Of a DNA stretch of 12,491 bases, positions 1-6,020 are shown in pieces. This DNA is from Chitinophagaceae bacterium (GTDB lineage: Bacteria; Bacteroidota; Bacteroidia; Chitinophagales; Chitinophagaceae), in contig JASLDA010000520.1 in assembly GCA_030151745.1 (NCBI GenBank), positions 1 to 12,491 of the forward strand, written 5' to 3'. The notes beneath the pieces were generated by a model. That model did no database searches, had not been told where the DNA came from, and saw only the letters and a program-made list of their open reading frames with translations. The stretch's first letter is position 1; each line of letters starts with the position of its first letter. Both the position numbers and the translations under genes were made by a program.

Positions 1-148
1 GTGGAACGTACAGATGTGAGGGTGGATTGTGCGATGGGTCACGACACACGTCAGTCTTAGGTAGATCGAAGAATCCACCCTTCTTGGGGCAACCTTCGCT
101 ATGACCAATGTCCGCGTAGGCTCCGTAGCAGCAGTAGTGAATGGTCAT
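1..148 (-). CDS. Cys-rich small phage protein, 5' part only (runs off left edge)
   Basis: An open frame of 49 codons starts at ATG 148 and leaves the window at base 1. The start overlaps the stop of the upstream gene as ATGA and has GGAGG four bases before it, so it is a real gene start. Visible cysteines are C6, C7, C20 and C35, and the segment CRDPSHNPPSHLYVP is at 35-49. From memory, small phage proteins with a Cys-x(n)-HNPPxHxYIP segment followed by a CPxCG pair occur widely and look like zinc ribbons; the second Cys pair here would lie outside the window. No function is known to me. The gene is certain, the zinc-ribbon reading is inference. Confidence 0.75.
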   Translation of the reverse strand, partial: MTIHYCCYGAYADIGHSEGCPKKGGFFDLPKTDVCRDPSHNPPSHLYVP

Positions 149-660
149 ACATCCTCCAGGTCTGGCATGGCATCGACAGCGGCGTCAAGATCAGTGCCAA
201 ACAGAAAGTTATCAGTAGGTGCGGCACCCTCGTCGCACATCACAACCGCAAGGCGTTTAGATTGTGCAGTGTCTCGCCTGAGCTTCAGGTAACGTTGAGC
301 GTTCACGTCATCTACCATGGTGACGCACTTTCGTAGAGCTCGTCCCAGAGCTTGCTGTTCCGCGGCAGGCATGAAGTACCCAGGCTCATCCCTCGATTCC
401 ACAATCCGCCGCGCTGGGGCTTCGCTCTCGTCCCTAAACGACACGACTACTATGAAGTCCGGGAGATTGTGTTCGATGTGAGTGACGATTTTGCATTGCT
501 TGTTCCCGGTCACCTCGCCTGATGACAGCATCTCTTCTAGGATCAGGAGATCCCCGACCTCGAAGCGAGGATTGAAGTCATAACTCAACACAGAGGTCTT
601 CGCGCCGCTGGTGATATCCGCGTATGGCTGTTGATGGATCTTCAGGTTGTGTCGTTTCAT
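145..660 (-). CDS. DUF3850 (ASCH/PUA-like) domain protein with C-terminal extension
   Basis: This 171-residue protein starts at ATG 660, seven bases after GGAG; a longer in-frame reading to 771 would run into the upstream gene and is rejected. Residues 3-75 match DUF3850: HNLKI at 4-8, SGAKT at 18-22, FEVGDLLILEE at 33-43 and a strand pair around VTGNKQCKIVTHI. The family adopts a PUA/ASCH-like fold that suggests RNA or modified-nucleotide binding; its role is unproven. The usual E-I-R after the GxKT segment is V-L-S here. Residues 117-167 look like a second module, DDVNAQRYLKLRR followed by VVMCDEGAAPTDNFLFG and LDAAVDAM, which resembles small stand-alone phage proteins with an A-x-RYxxLR...LDxAID pattern. 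The stop overlaps the next gene as ATGA. Confidence 0.85.
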   Translation of the reverse strand: MKRHNLKIHQQPYADITSGAKTSVLSYDFNPRFEVGDLLILEEMLSSGEVTGNKQCKIVTHIEHNLPDFIVVVSFRDESEAPARRIVESRDEPGYFMPAAEQQALGRALRKCVTMVDDVNAQRYLKLRRDTAQSKRLAVVMCDEGAAPTDNFLFGTDLDAAVDAMPDLEDV

Positions 661-673
661 TGGAATCTCCATT

Positions 674-904
674 TCAGTATTCGTCGTCAGGGATGCGATG
701 CCAGCATCCGGTGGCCCATTCGCTAAAGCGTAGCGGCGCCCAGGCGAAGAAGCGATGGGTGAGAGGAGCATCTCGCTTAGGCCGTTCCCATCCAGCCGGG
801 ATCTTCTTACGTCTCAGCCACCGAAGCCAAACGAGCCCGTACTCAATGGAGACGACTGGGTACCAAGCGAACCACCAGTGCCAGTTATTGATGTCAGTCT
901 TCAC
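674..904 (-). CDS. Trp-rich small protein with internal repeat
   Basis: The gene starts at GTG 904 with AGGAGG six bases upstream, and stops 13 bases before the DUF3850 gene. The product has 76 residues, 10 of them tryptophan. It contains two copies of a H-x-[WF]-F-A-W-x-P unit: HWWFAWYP at 9-16 and HRFFAWAP at 50-57, each followed by a further Trp-rich stretch (VWLRWL at 25-30, and W63 and W68). The segment between is basic (RWLRRKK). I recall small phage proteins with a WFAWxPV core, but none with a known function. It could be amphipathic and membrane-associated, though no clean transmembrane helix is visible. The gene is well supported by its ribosome binding site and packing. Confidence 0.8.
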   Translation of the reverse strand: MKTDINNWHWWFAWYPVVSIEYGLVWLRWLRRKKIPAGWERPKRDAPLTHRFFAWAPLRFSEWATGCWHRIPDDEY

Positions 905-913
905 ATCTTCCTC

Positions 914-1153
914 CTAGATGCCTTCGCCGCCATCAAAGCCCGGCCGCCCAACATTATTGATCGTCAGCATGAAGTCGCTAGCACCACTGAGATTTTCGTA
1001 GATCTGACGTCCGTTGATAGATACGAAGATCCGCCCTCTATCATACGCGAACGTGATGGAATATAGATTCGGTGGGAGGGTGATTTCCTTTGCGTCAACC
1101 ACCCCGCCGGGGAACGTTCCCCAAGACACATCCCAATCAATAAGTGTGAGCAT
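914..1153 (-). CDS. Small protein resembling a jelly-roll (LamG-like) fragment
   Basis: This 79-residue protein starts at ATG 1153 with AGGAA about six bases upstream, eight bases after the stop of the P-loop kinase gene. It is Gly-rich and predicted beta-rich: ITLPPNLYSITFAYDRG, then RIFVSINGRQIYENL, then FMLTINNVGRPGFDGG. The alternation of an aromatic strand, a NGxxIY turn and an xLTINNxGRP strand resembles the core hairpins of concanavalin A/LamG-like folds, but the protein is roughly half a normal domain. No signal peptide or membrane segment is present. No function is recognised; the fold suggestion is weak inference. Confidence 0.75.
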   Translation of the reverse strand: MLTLIDWDVSWGTFPGGVVDAKEITLPPNLYSITFAYDRGRIFVSINGRQIYENLSGASDFMLTINNVGRPGFDGGEGI

Positions 1154-1161
1154 CGCAGTTC

Positions 1162-1557
1162 CTAGATTCGGATAGCCCCTTCATAGGGCTCAAAGTTGAG
1201 CCGCATCTTCTCTATCAATTCCTGCGGGACGTTGTGGATGGATCCATACTCAGTAGTCATCTCGATTACAATCACCGGATATCCAAGAGTCAGGAAGGCG
1301 TTCATATGGCGGATGTGGGTGAAGCAGTTGCTGACTACGACCTTCCGTCCGTAGCGTAGAGCAGCACGAGCTTCCTTGAAACACCAATGTTGGGCTGCCT
1401 TGATTCGGCGTGCGTCGAAGTTCCATCCCCGCTCGGTTTGGAAGTACATGTCGTTCTCGACATGGTAGTAACCGCAATTTTTAGCAATCTCGCGAGCAAG
1501 CGTGGACTTTCCGCTGCCAGGAAAGCCACGTATCAGAACCAGCTTAGTGTCGAACAT
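1162..1557 (-). CDS. PNK/N4BP2-like P-loop kinase (predicted polynucleotide kinase)
   Basis: A 131-residue P-loop NTPase. The Walker A motif GFPGSGKST is at 11-19. The segment HVENDMYF around D36 matches the (R/T)DD(Y/F) motif that supplies the catalytic base in T4 polynucleotide kinase. KVVVSN near 72-77 corresponds to the 'IIIDNTN' strand of the N4BP2-like family, and IHNVPQELIEKMRLNFEPYEG is the usual lid and C-terminal segment. Length is normal for a stand-alone kinase domain. The expected reaction is ATP-dependent phosphorylation of a 5'-OH nucleic-acid end, although related proteins phosphorylate small molecules. The start lies inside the end of the upstream gene (14-base overlap) and lacks a good ribosome binding site, so translation is probably coupled. 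Confidence 0.88.
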   Translation of the reverse strand: MFDTKLVLIRGFPGSGKSTLAREIAKNCGYYHVENDMYFQTERGWNFDARRIKAAQHWCFKEARAALRYGRKVVVSNCFTHIRHMNAFLTLGYPVIVIEMTTEYGSIHNVPQELIEKMRLNFEPYEGAIRI

Positions 1558-1954
1558 GATAGGTTTGAATTGCTTCTTGGATGCGGATGAACATCAGCTC
1601 TTTTGTAGCCACCACAAATTCACGGGGACGAGGATGCAAAAGCTGACCATAGATCTCAGCGTAGTTGATGGTCTTTCTCCCTCGTCCGGTCCCATAAATG
1701 GACGCAAGCCGTTTGATGTGCTCCGTTTTCAAGACATCTGACCATTCCCGGAGCCGCTCTTCCCAGCCACTGATGCTTACGGCGTTGCACGGCAGATGCA
1801 CCATCCGTCCACTCGGCGGGGATGCCTTCACGCTGTCGCGACGACTACTAGCAGCCATCTCCCATTGCCGCAGGAACTCGCGGGCGTACACATTTCCCCA
1901 GTCGGGGGCCTGACGAGCCATCTTGGCTGCAACGATCTGTTCGATGGATTGCAC
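1544..1954 (-). CDS. hypothetical protein
   Basis: A 136-residue protein starting at GTG 1954, with GGAG five bases upstream and the previous stop only two bases away. A later ATG at codon 12 is possible but has no ribosome binding site. The sequence is basic and helical, with aromatic clusters (APDWGNVYAREFLRQWEMAA at 16-35; SGWEERLREWSDVLKTEHIK later). No motif is recognised. The 3' end overlaps the kinase gene by 14 bases, suggesting translational coupling and perhaps a shared role, but that is inference. Confidence 0.78.
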   Translation of the reverse strand: MQSIEQIVAAKMARQAPDWGNVYAREFLRQWEMAASSRRDSVKASPPSGRMVHLPCNAVSISGWEERLREWSDVLKTEHIKRLASIYGTGRGRKTINYAEIYGQLLHPRPREFVVATKELMFIRIQEAIQTYHVRH

Positions 1955-1956
1955 AT

Positions 1957-2319
1957 CTACTCCAGCAATAGTGGGTCTGGGTCTAAGCCAGCAAGATAGC
2001 AGCCATCCAGGAACGCCTGCATAGACCCGGTACTTCGACAGTTCTTGATGAGGATACGGATCAGGTACTCAGAAGCGTGGCCTGCGCTGTTGCTGGCGTA
2101 CAGTGACGCTACCGTGTAGACCTCACTCCTGACCTCGTTGTAGCCTAGGTTGTCTAGGTATCGCTCGTACAGAACGAGATGATGGTCACGCATCTGCTGC
2201 CCAGTGAACATCCAAGCCTTCTTGATGTTCAAGGACATGCCATCGTCAGGCTTCGCGCCTAGTACAGCATCTACGATCGGGACCTCAGTCGGCGTTGGGA
2301 ACTCATGGAAGGGATTCAT
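1957..2319 (-). CDS. hypothetical protein
   Basis: A 120-residue protein. ATG 2319 has TTGGAG seven bases upstream and lies inside the end of the previous gene (17-base overlap). The N terminus is Pro-rich (FHEFPTPTEVPIVD), and the remainder is predicted helical with many Tyr and Leu residues (HHLVLYERYLDNLGYNEV; SEYLIRILIKN). It ends in LDPDPLLLE. No catalytic motif, signal peptide or membrane segment is visible. Function unknown. Confidence 0.78.
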   Translation of the reverse strand: MNPFHEFPTPTEVPIVDAVLGAKPDDGMSLNIKKAWMFTGQQMRDHHLVLYERYLDNLGYNEVRSEVYTVASLYASNSAGHASEYLIRILIKNCRSTGSMQAFLDGCYLAGLDPDPLLLE

Positions 2320-2782
2320 TGCAGGACTCCAAGAATTCGTCGATGCGGGCGACCACTAGATCACGAGCAGATAGATCTGATGCCCCAACAGGGATGTAGT
2401 CGCTATACTGCCAAAACAAGCATGATGTTCCTGTTCCGAAGAACTCCTCCAGAGCGTAGAAATGCCTATACCCTTTGTAAGTGGGAAGATCATCTTGGAA
2501 GGTCAGCCCTTCAGCTTTGAAGGGAGGATGAGCACATGCCCAGCCAGCAGCGCATGCCAAAGCGTTACAACTAAGGAGCTCTGCGTCGCTAGGCATATGC
2601 TCCCGTGAATCTTCGTTCTTGAAGGCCCGCCAGGATGACAACTCCACCCGCTCCTCTGGCAGCGACAGCATGAGTTTACGCAGCTCATACAGGCGCTCAC
2701 GGAACACCGGATTCATAGTGAGCCTTCTTGGTAGTGACGCACTAGCCAACCCTCGCTCGTCATCTTGGTCTCGATCGGTCAT
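2303..2782 (-). CDS. conserved phage-type protein with C-x4-C-x2-GWA motif
   Basis: The chosen start, ATG 2782, overlaps the upstream stop as ATGA and has GGAG eight bases before it, giving 159 residues. ATG 2716 (codon 23) also has a good AAGAAGG site and begins MNPVFRERLYELRKL, so the mature protein may be 137 residues. Residues 72-83, CNALACAAGWAC, match a pattern I recall from small phage and bacterial proteins ('CGTxACxxGWA...P'), preceded as usual by a helix and a W residue (LSSWRAF). Further cysteines at 121 and 154 could add to a metal site or disulfides. Function unknown in all relatives I can recall. Confidence 0.8.
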   Translation of the reverse strand: MTDRDQDDERGLASASLPRRLTMNPVFRERLYELRKLMLSLPEERVELSSWRAFKNEDSREHMPSDAELLSCNALACAAGWACAHPPFKAEGLTFQDDLPTYKGYRHFYALEEFFGTGTSCLFWQYSDYIPVGASDLSARDLVVARIDEFLESCNESLP

Positions 2783-3168
2783 ACTTCGTTCTCCGTCAAA
2801 CGCCTGACCCGAGCCGCGAACGCGATGTCCTCGTTCTCAAGGTCAGTGAAGAAGGTGTAGATTGTGCGATACTCTGTGCTGGTTGATGGGTCAGGCCGAT
2901 CCATGTTGCCGGACCACCAGAAGCTGAAACCAATGGCTTCGCACAGGATGGGTTCCCAGCGAGGATCTTCACACTGGCTAAACACCTTACCAAGTAGCCG
3001 ATTCATCGCGTGGAGCATCAGCAGGTATGTCACGAGCCGTGGAGAATCCGTGAGCAATGGTGCCCCACTGTACGCATAGTCGTTGACGGCCTGGGCTAGC
3101 TCGGTGATGAAGCGATGGTCGTCGCGATGATTCCTAAAGAAGCTTTGGGTGTTTACGTCGAGGATCAT
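2779..3168 (-). CDS. hypothetical protein
   Basis: A 129-residue protein starting at ATG 3168 (ATGA overlap with the upstream stop; GGATAA before it is a modest ribosome binding site) and ending with another ATGA overlap. It begins MILDVNTQSFFRNHRDDHRF, continues with a helical hydrophobic stretch (RLVTYLLMLHAMNRLLGKVF) and an aromatic segment (GFSFWWSGNMDRPD), and ends with a charged tail. The helical stretch is interrupted by charged residues and is more likely a buried helix than a membrane segment. No family recognised. Confidence 0.8.
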   Translation of the reverse strand: MILDVNTQSFFRNHRDDHRFITELAQAVNDYAYSGAPLLTDSPRLVTYLLMLHAMNRLLGKVFSQCEDPRWEPILCEAIGFSFWWSGNMDRPDPSTSTEYRTIYTFFTDLENEDIAFAARVRRLTENEV

Positions 3169-3467
3169 TTGTTATCCAATGACTTGGCAGGTGAGAGAGA
3201 TCGGCCGGCCTCAACGTCTTCGACGGAAAGGCGAATCGAGCTTGGCTCATACATCTCAGCACCGATCATCTTGTACAGATGGATGGTGCCGACTTGACCG
3301 CTTCGGACTTGTCGTTGGATTGTAGCCCATGCCTCTTCATCTGATTCAGCGCGCAGCGGGTCAGGGGTCTGACTGCCAGCGCGGAGAACGGTGTACATGG
3401 GAGGACGCACTCGGGTCATCCCAGTGCTCTTAGATTCTGGCTCTTGTTCGGGAAGTTGATCGGTCAT
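3165..3467 (-). CDS. hypothetical protein
   Basis: A 100-residue protein. The start, ATG 3467, overlaps the previous stop as ATGA, and its own stop overlaps the next start in the same way. The N terminus is acidic and low in complexity (TDQLPEQEPESKSTG). A compact segment follows, MYTVLRAGSQTPDPLRAESD, then EEAWATIQRQVRSGQVGTIH and LYKMIGAEMY. This could form a small alpha/beta fold. No motif or family is recognised. Confidence 0.78.
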   Translation of the reverse strand: MTDQLPEQEPESKSTGMTRVRPPMYTVLRAGSQTPDPLRAESDEEAWATIQRQVRSGQVGTIHLYKMIGAEMYEPSSIRLSVEDVEAGRSLSPAKSLDNK

Positions 3468-3691
3468 TGTGAAATGGGGGTGGTTGAGGTGGCGCGGGCT
3501 TGAAGGTTATTGATCAGCTGTTGCTGGTGTGACTTCAGGTAGTGCTCCTTGAAGAGCTTCCGCGAGAGTTCGTGTGCGTATTCAGTGCTGAACTCAACAC
3601 CATTGAATATGAAGTGATGATCGCCCGACTGCTCTGCCTGTCGCGTCCGATCAAAGAATTGTAAAGCGAGCTTTCGATTCCAGATGAACAT
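3464..3691 (-). CDS. hypothetical protein
   Basis: A 75-residue protein starting at ATG 3691 with AGGAG four bases upstream and seven bases after the HAD gene. The stop overlaps the next start as ATGA. It reads MFIWNRKLALQFFDRTRQAE, then a small strand unit HHFIFNGVEFSTEYAHELSR, then a helix and a Ser/Thr-rich tail. The NGVEFSTEYA turn may be the only ordered beta element. Function unknown. Confidence 0.78.
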   Translation of the reverse strand: MFIWNRKLALQFFDRTRQAEQSGDHHFIFNGVEFSTEYAHELSRKLFKEHYLKSHQQQLINNLQARATSTTPISQ

Positions 3692-3698
3692 ATGACTC

Positions 3699-4154
3699 CT
3701 AGTCTATCGGTGTGACCTCAAGGAGGCGACAGACATCCAGGTAATTGTCCCAAGACAGACCCTCGGTCCCATCAACTTCCACAAAGTTGCCTGTCTGACT
3801 CGGAAGAATGTCAAAGCTGTCGTCATCCAAGATGGCATAATGCGTGACCTCTCCGTCAGTGGCCTCCTCAAAGTCAATGATCCAGTCCTCGATCTCTGCA
3901 CCACGGTTACCACCAAGATCAGGGGTCATACCAGATATTGGGATGTTCAGTGCATCTTGGATGAATTCGAGACCTCTCTTGTCATAGCGCCGCGTAGATG
4001 AGAGGATGATCTTGACTCCACGACTAGCGATCTCGCGGATCAGGCCGCATTTAACGGGATCGCACTGATCGATACCTCTGCCGCCGTAGACGAGCGCACT
4101 GGCGTTGCTGTTAAGGACTTCGTCAATGTCAAGAAACAGAACTTTGGTGCTCAT
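3699..4154 (-). CDS. HAD-superfamily phosphatase, Swiss-army-knife RNA-repair type
   Basis: A 151-residue HAD protein starting at ATG 4154 (ATGA overlap, AAGGA upstream); a longer reading to 4253 is antisense-free but lies inside the previous gene and is rejected. Motif I is VLFLDIDEVLNS with nucleophile D9 and acid D11, motif II is IILSSTRR (S52/S53), and motif III/IV are RGAEIEDWI (R84) and AILDDDSFDIL (D110-D112). The C-terminal VEVDGTEGLSWDNY resembles the closing segment of the HAD domain named after Swiss-army-knife RNA-repair proteins. The likely activity is phosphomonoester hydrolysis, possibly at RNA or nucleotide ends. The residue after the second motif I Asp is Glu rather than the usual Gly. 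A PNK-like kinase lies in the same operon. Confidence 0.88.
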   Translation of the reverse strand: MSTKVLFLDIDEVLNSNASALVYGGRGIDQCDPVKCGLIREIASRGVKIILSSTRRYDKRGLEFIQDALNIPISGMTPDLGGNRGAEIEDWIIDFEEATDGEVTHYAILDDDSFDILPSQTGNFVEVDGTEGLSWDNYLDVCRLLEVTPID

Positions 4155-4429
4155 ACGCCGTCCTTCATGATTGAGTCTAGTAGAGTGGGCTTCACACCTT
4201 CTTCTTCGCGCCCGAGATCCATAGCCTTGTTCCAAGCATACAAAGCAGCACACTCTTGTGCACGTCGCTGATGAATGGCGTTCAGTTCTTCCTGCGCTCG
4301 CTGCCCAAGGATCACACGCTCGTGCAGGATACGCTCATATTCAGGCGTAGGTTCATTGGCTTTGCCGAACTGCGCGTCGAACCACTTCCGGAACCTTGAA
4401 TTCCGTGTGGTGAATTTCGAATTGCTCAT
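4151..4429 (-). CDS. hypothetical protein
   Basis: A 92-residue protein starting at ATG 4429, which overlaps the upstream stop as ATGA; GAGG lies about ten bases before it. A longer reading to 4552 would lie inside the upstream gene and is rejected. The N terminus is basic (NSKFTTRNSRFRKWFDAQFG), and the central part is a long amphipathic helix (YERILHERVILGQRAQEELN, then AIHQRRAQECAALYAWNKAM) that may form a coiled coil. The stop overlaps the HAD gene start, which suggests coupled translation. No family recognised. Confidence 0.78.
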   Translation of the reverse strand: MSNSKFTTRNSRFRKWFDAQFGKANEPTPEYERILHERVILGQRAQEELNAIHQRRAQECAALYAWNKAMDLGREEEGVKPTLLDSIMKDGV

Positions 4430-4668
4430 AATGACTCTGCCTCTTCGCGGGTAAGGAGCCGGTTGCGGAACTCTGGAGGGAAGTCCTTGTACTTGCCGAC
4501 CGGGATCTCCATAAACATGACCTCGCCTCCTGGATTCAGCCCTTGCAGCCATGCGTACTGCACAGGATTCTTGATCTCCTCAGGAGCCTCCAGAGCCAGA
4601 GCCCCTAGGAACTGAGTGCCAGTCGGCTTGTTTGGATCGCAGAAACTCAACCACCATAGCCTAGTCAT
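4426..4668 (-). CDS. conserved phage protein (WLSFCDPxxPxGTQFLG family)
   Basis: An 80-residue protein starting at ATG 4668 with AAGGA five to six bases upstream. It contains LWWLSFCDPNKPTGTQFLGA at 4-23, a helical segment and GLNPGGEVMFMEIP in the second half. I recall many small phage and bacterial proteins with the same WLSFxDPxxPxGxQFLGxxxV and GxNPGGEV blocks; none has an assigned function. Length is typical of that group. The stop overlaps the next start as ATGA. Confidence 0.82.
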   Translation of the reverse strand: MTRLWWLSFCDPNKPTGTQFLGALALEAPEEIKNPVQYAWLQGLNPGGEVMFMEIPVGKYKDFPPEFRNRLLTREEAESL

Positions 4669-4679
4669 CTTGAATCCTT

Positions 4680-4925
4680 TCAGGTAGAGATCTGAGCGCG
4701 ACGGAGCAGTTCATGGGTGACGACAGTGAAAAGCCGCTTCTCCAGATTGGAAGCCTTCCGGTTGCTGAAGTGGATATCGTGGAAAAATTCCGCCGCAACG
4801 ACATCAGGCCGCGAAATCTCTCGGATCATCGCGGCCGCTTCTGTTGTGGTTGTCTGATCTGGCCGAGCAAGATCGAAAAGAGTCTGGATGTAGAGCTGAG
4901 TCGTGACTAGATTCAGGCGCTTCAT
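4680..4925 (-). CDS. hypothetical protein
   Basis: An 81-residue protein starting at ATG 4925 with AGGAG five bases upstream. It is mostly helical, with a Thr-rich turn (PDQTTTTEAAAMIREISRPD) and the segment VVAAEFFHDIHFSNRKASNL, and ends in a basic helix. It follows a 44-base gap, the largest inside the long operon, which holds a weak hairpin but no convincing promoter or terminator. No family recognised. Confidence 0.78.
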   Translation of the reverse strand: MKRLNLVTTQLYIQTLFDLARPDQTTTTEAAAMIREISRPDVVAAEFFHDIHFSNRKASNLEKRLFTVVTHELLRRAQIST

Positions 4926-4969
4926 TGCCGCTCCTATTTACGGTGCCTCTTGAGCTCCATGGAAGCTCC

Positions 4970-5326
4970 TCACTTGATGATATGTAGGTCGCGTAGGACC
5001 TGCTGGTATCGAGACTCGAAGGCGTCGTCGATCTGACGTGCCATCTTCTCGCGCTTCTTGGCTTTCTCAGCCTTCCTGCGGGACTTCGTGATCCGATTGT
5101 GGGCCTTCATGCCAAAGACCCAGCCGAACGCGGCGCCGAGTGCAGTAGCGGGCAAAGCCGACAGGCCGGTGCTTGAAAGGCTGACCACGACAGCGCCATC
5201 CAGGAGGGCCATGATTGCGCCACAGCCGAAGGCCAAGCCGTAGTAGCCGCTGGCGACGTTCTTGTTCTGAAAGCCTCGCAGGAAGGTCGTCGCAAACATC
5301 GCGAGACCTGTGAGAGCAATCCACAT
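4970..5326 (-). CDS. small inner-membrane protein with three TM segments and basic C-terminal helix
   Basis: A 118-residue protein. ATG 5326 follows an excellent AAGGAGGTG site and shares one base with the upstream stop (TGATG). Hydrophobic segments are at about 2-18, 27-51 and 54-73. The remaining 45 residues are a strongly basic amphipathic helix (KSRRKAEKAKKREKMARQ), which would sit in the cytoplasm. The motif GFQNKNVASGYYGLAF between the first two segments resembles a set of phage small membrane proteins with FQxxNVxxGxY and a late GxxFGxxxxMxxHxR block (here AAFGWVFGMKAHNR). Their role is unknown. It could alter the host envelope or anchor something to it; that is inference. Confidence 0.83.
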   Translation of the reverse strand: MWIALTGLAMFATTFLRGFQNKNVASGYYGLAFGCGAIMALLDGAVVVSLSSTGLSALPATALGAAFGWVFGMKAHNRITKSRRKAEKAKKREKMARQIDDAFESRYQQVLRDLHIIK

Positions 5327-5523
5327 CAAGCACCTCCTTGGGCACGCCACATCGCATTGTGCAAGGCATTGCCAAGGTACATGATCAGATGGTCTGGATT
5401 CGTAAACGTTTGCACCAGCTCATCATCCTTGTACACGCGATACACGCACTTGTGATCGATGGTGATTCGGTATTGGTACTTCTCACCGAAGTCAGTGAGG
5501 AGTGTTTCGGTTGAGGTAGTCAT
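5326..5523 (-). CDS. hypothetical protein
   Basis: A 65-residue protein. ATG 5523 directly abuts the Nudix stop and has GGAGG five bases upstream; the stop shares its A with the next ATG. The core reads YQYRITIDHKCVYRVYKDDE followed by LVQTFTNPDHLIMYLGNALH, which would suit a small beta-hairpin plus helix fold. No family recognised. Packing and ribosome binding site make it a confident gene. Confidence 0.8.
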   Translation of the reverse strand: MTTSTETLLTDFGEKYQYRITIDHKCVYRVYKDDELVQTFTNPDHLIMYLGNALHNAMWRAQGGA

Positions 5524-5925
5524 TCAAGCCTCCACGGCCAACAGTGACTTCAGGTCCATGAGGAATGGGGAGATGTGGCGCTCCACTTTCTGGATTGCCT
5601 CGTCGATAGTGAACCAATGCCGCTCACGCATGCCAGCTTCTTCCCAATGAACGTGGTCGAGGAATTGGGCGCCGTAAATCCTCGCGACCTGGAGCTCACC
5701 ACGCTTCACGTAGCGATACATCCCGAGATCGTGTTCAATGAAGCACGACACCCCGCCTTCCTCGCGAGTCTCCTTCAGAGCGGATGCCTCCGCTGTCATG
5801 TTCGGCTCGACACCACCCTTCGGGATCACCCAGTCTTTGCCGGATGAGCTGGTGACGAGCAGGACCTTCCATTGGTCTTGGTCCCGACGATACACGACAC
5901 AGCCGCTGACTTGACGAACTTTCAT
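5524..5925 (-). CDS. Nudix hydrolase (DIPP-like)
   Basis: A 133-residue Nudix protein starting at ATG 5925 with AAGAAGGG upstream. The N-terminal strand reads VSGCVVYRR, then KVLLVTSSSGKDWVIPKGG (20-38), and the Nudix box spans 38-60: GGVEPNMTAEASALKETREE then GGV. The box keeps the metal-binding E52, E55 and E56, but has Thr where the first Glu usually stands and Lys for the usual Arg. The R/SGCVVYR and WVIPKGG pattern is closest to diphosphoinositol-polyphosphate/diadenosine-polyphosphate hydrolases. Expected activity is hydrolysis of a nucleoside diphosphate linked to another moiety; possible roles are clearing signalling or oxidised nucleotides or trimming RNA 5' ends. The substrate cannot be read from the sequence. 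Confidence 0.9.
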   Translation of the reverse strand: MKVRQVSGCVVYRRDQDQWKVLLVTSSSGKDWVIPKGGVEPNMTAEASALKETREEGGVSCFIEHDLGMYRYVKRGELQVARIYGAQFLDHVHWEEAGMRERHWFTIDEAIQKVERHISPFLMDLKSLLAVEA

Positions 5926-6020
5926 TTGTAGCCCTTCTTGTTGAGAATAGATTGAACAGCTTTCGGATCCACCTTCGGGTGGACGTACAGGACGGTGTCG
6001 TCACCGAGCCCGATGTACAG
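5922..6020 (-). CDS. start-less ORF ending in ATGA overlap with Nudix gene (possible frameshift product)
   Basis: The frame ending at TGA 5922-5924 reads LYIGLGDDTVLYVHPKVDPK then AVQSILNKKGYK, with neighbour-like codon choice, and its stop overlaps the Nudix start as ATGA exactly as elsewhere in the operon. No ATG, GTG or TTG exists in this frame downstream of its previous stop near 6150; a CTG is at 6018-6020. The frame is open right back through the 53-residue gene in the -strand frame before it. It could be expressed by a +1 shift from that gene, for example at CTT AGG (6052-6057), by a rare start, or it could reflect an indel. Coordinates give the CTG-bounded part only. Confidence 0.4.
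   Translation of the reverse strand: MYIGLGDDTVLYVHPKVDPKAVQSILNKKGYK

Noticed and set aside
4926..4969. gagctccatggaagctc hairpin in the 44-base gap, considered as terminator or promoter region
   Set aside because: The stem is only five base pairs with an imperfect inner part and no T run; no -10/-35 pair at a sensible distance.
5735..6004. Minus-strand GTG frame across the Nudix start
   Set aside because: The translation is low-complexity Arg/Ser-rich and overlaps the Nudix gene out of frame; a frame shadow.
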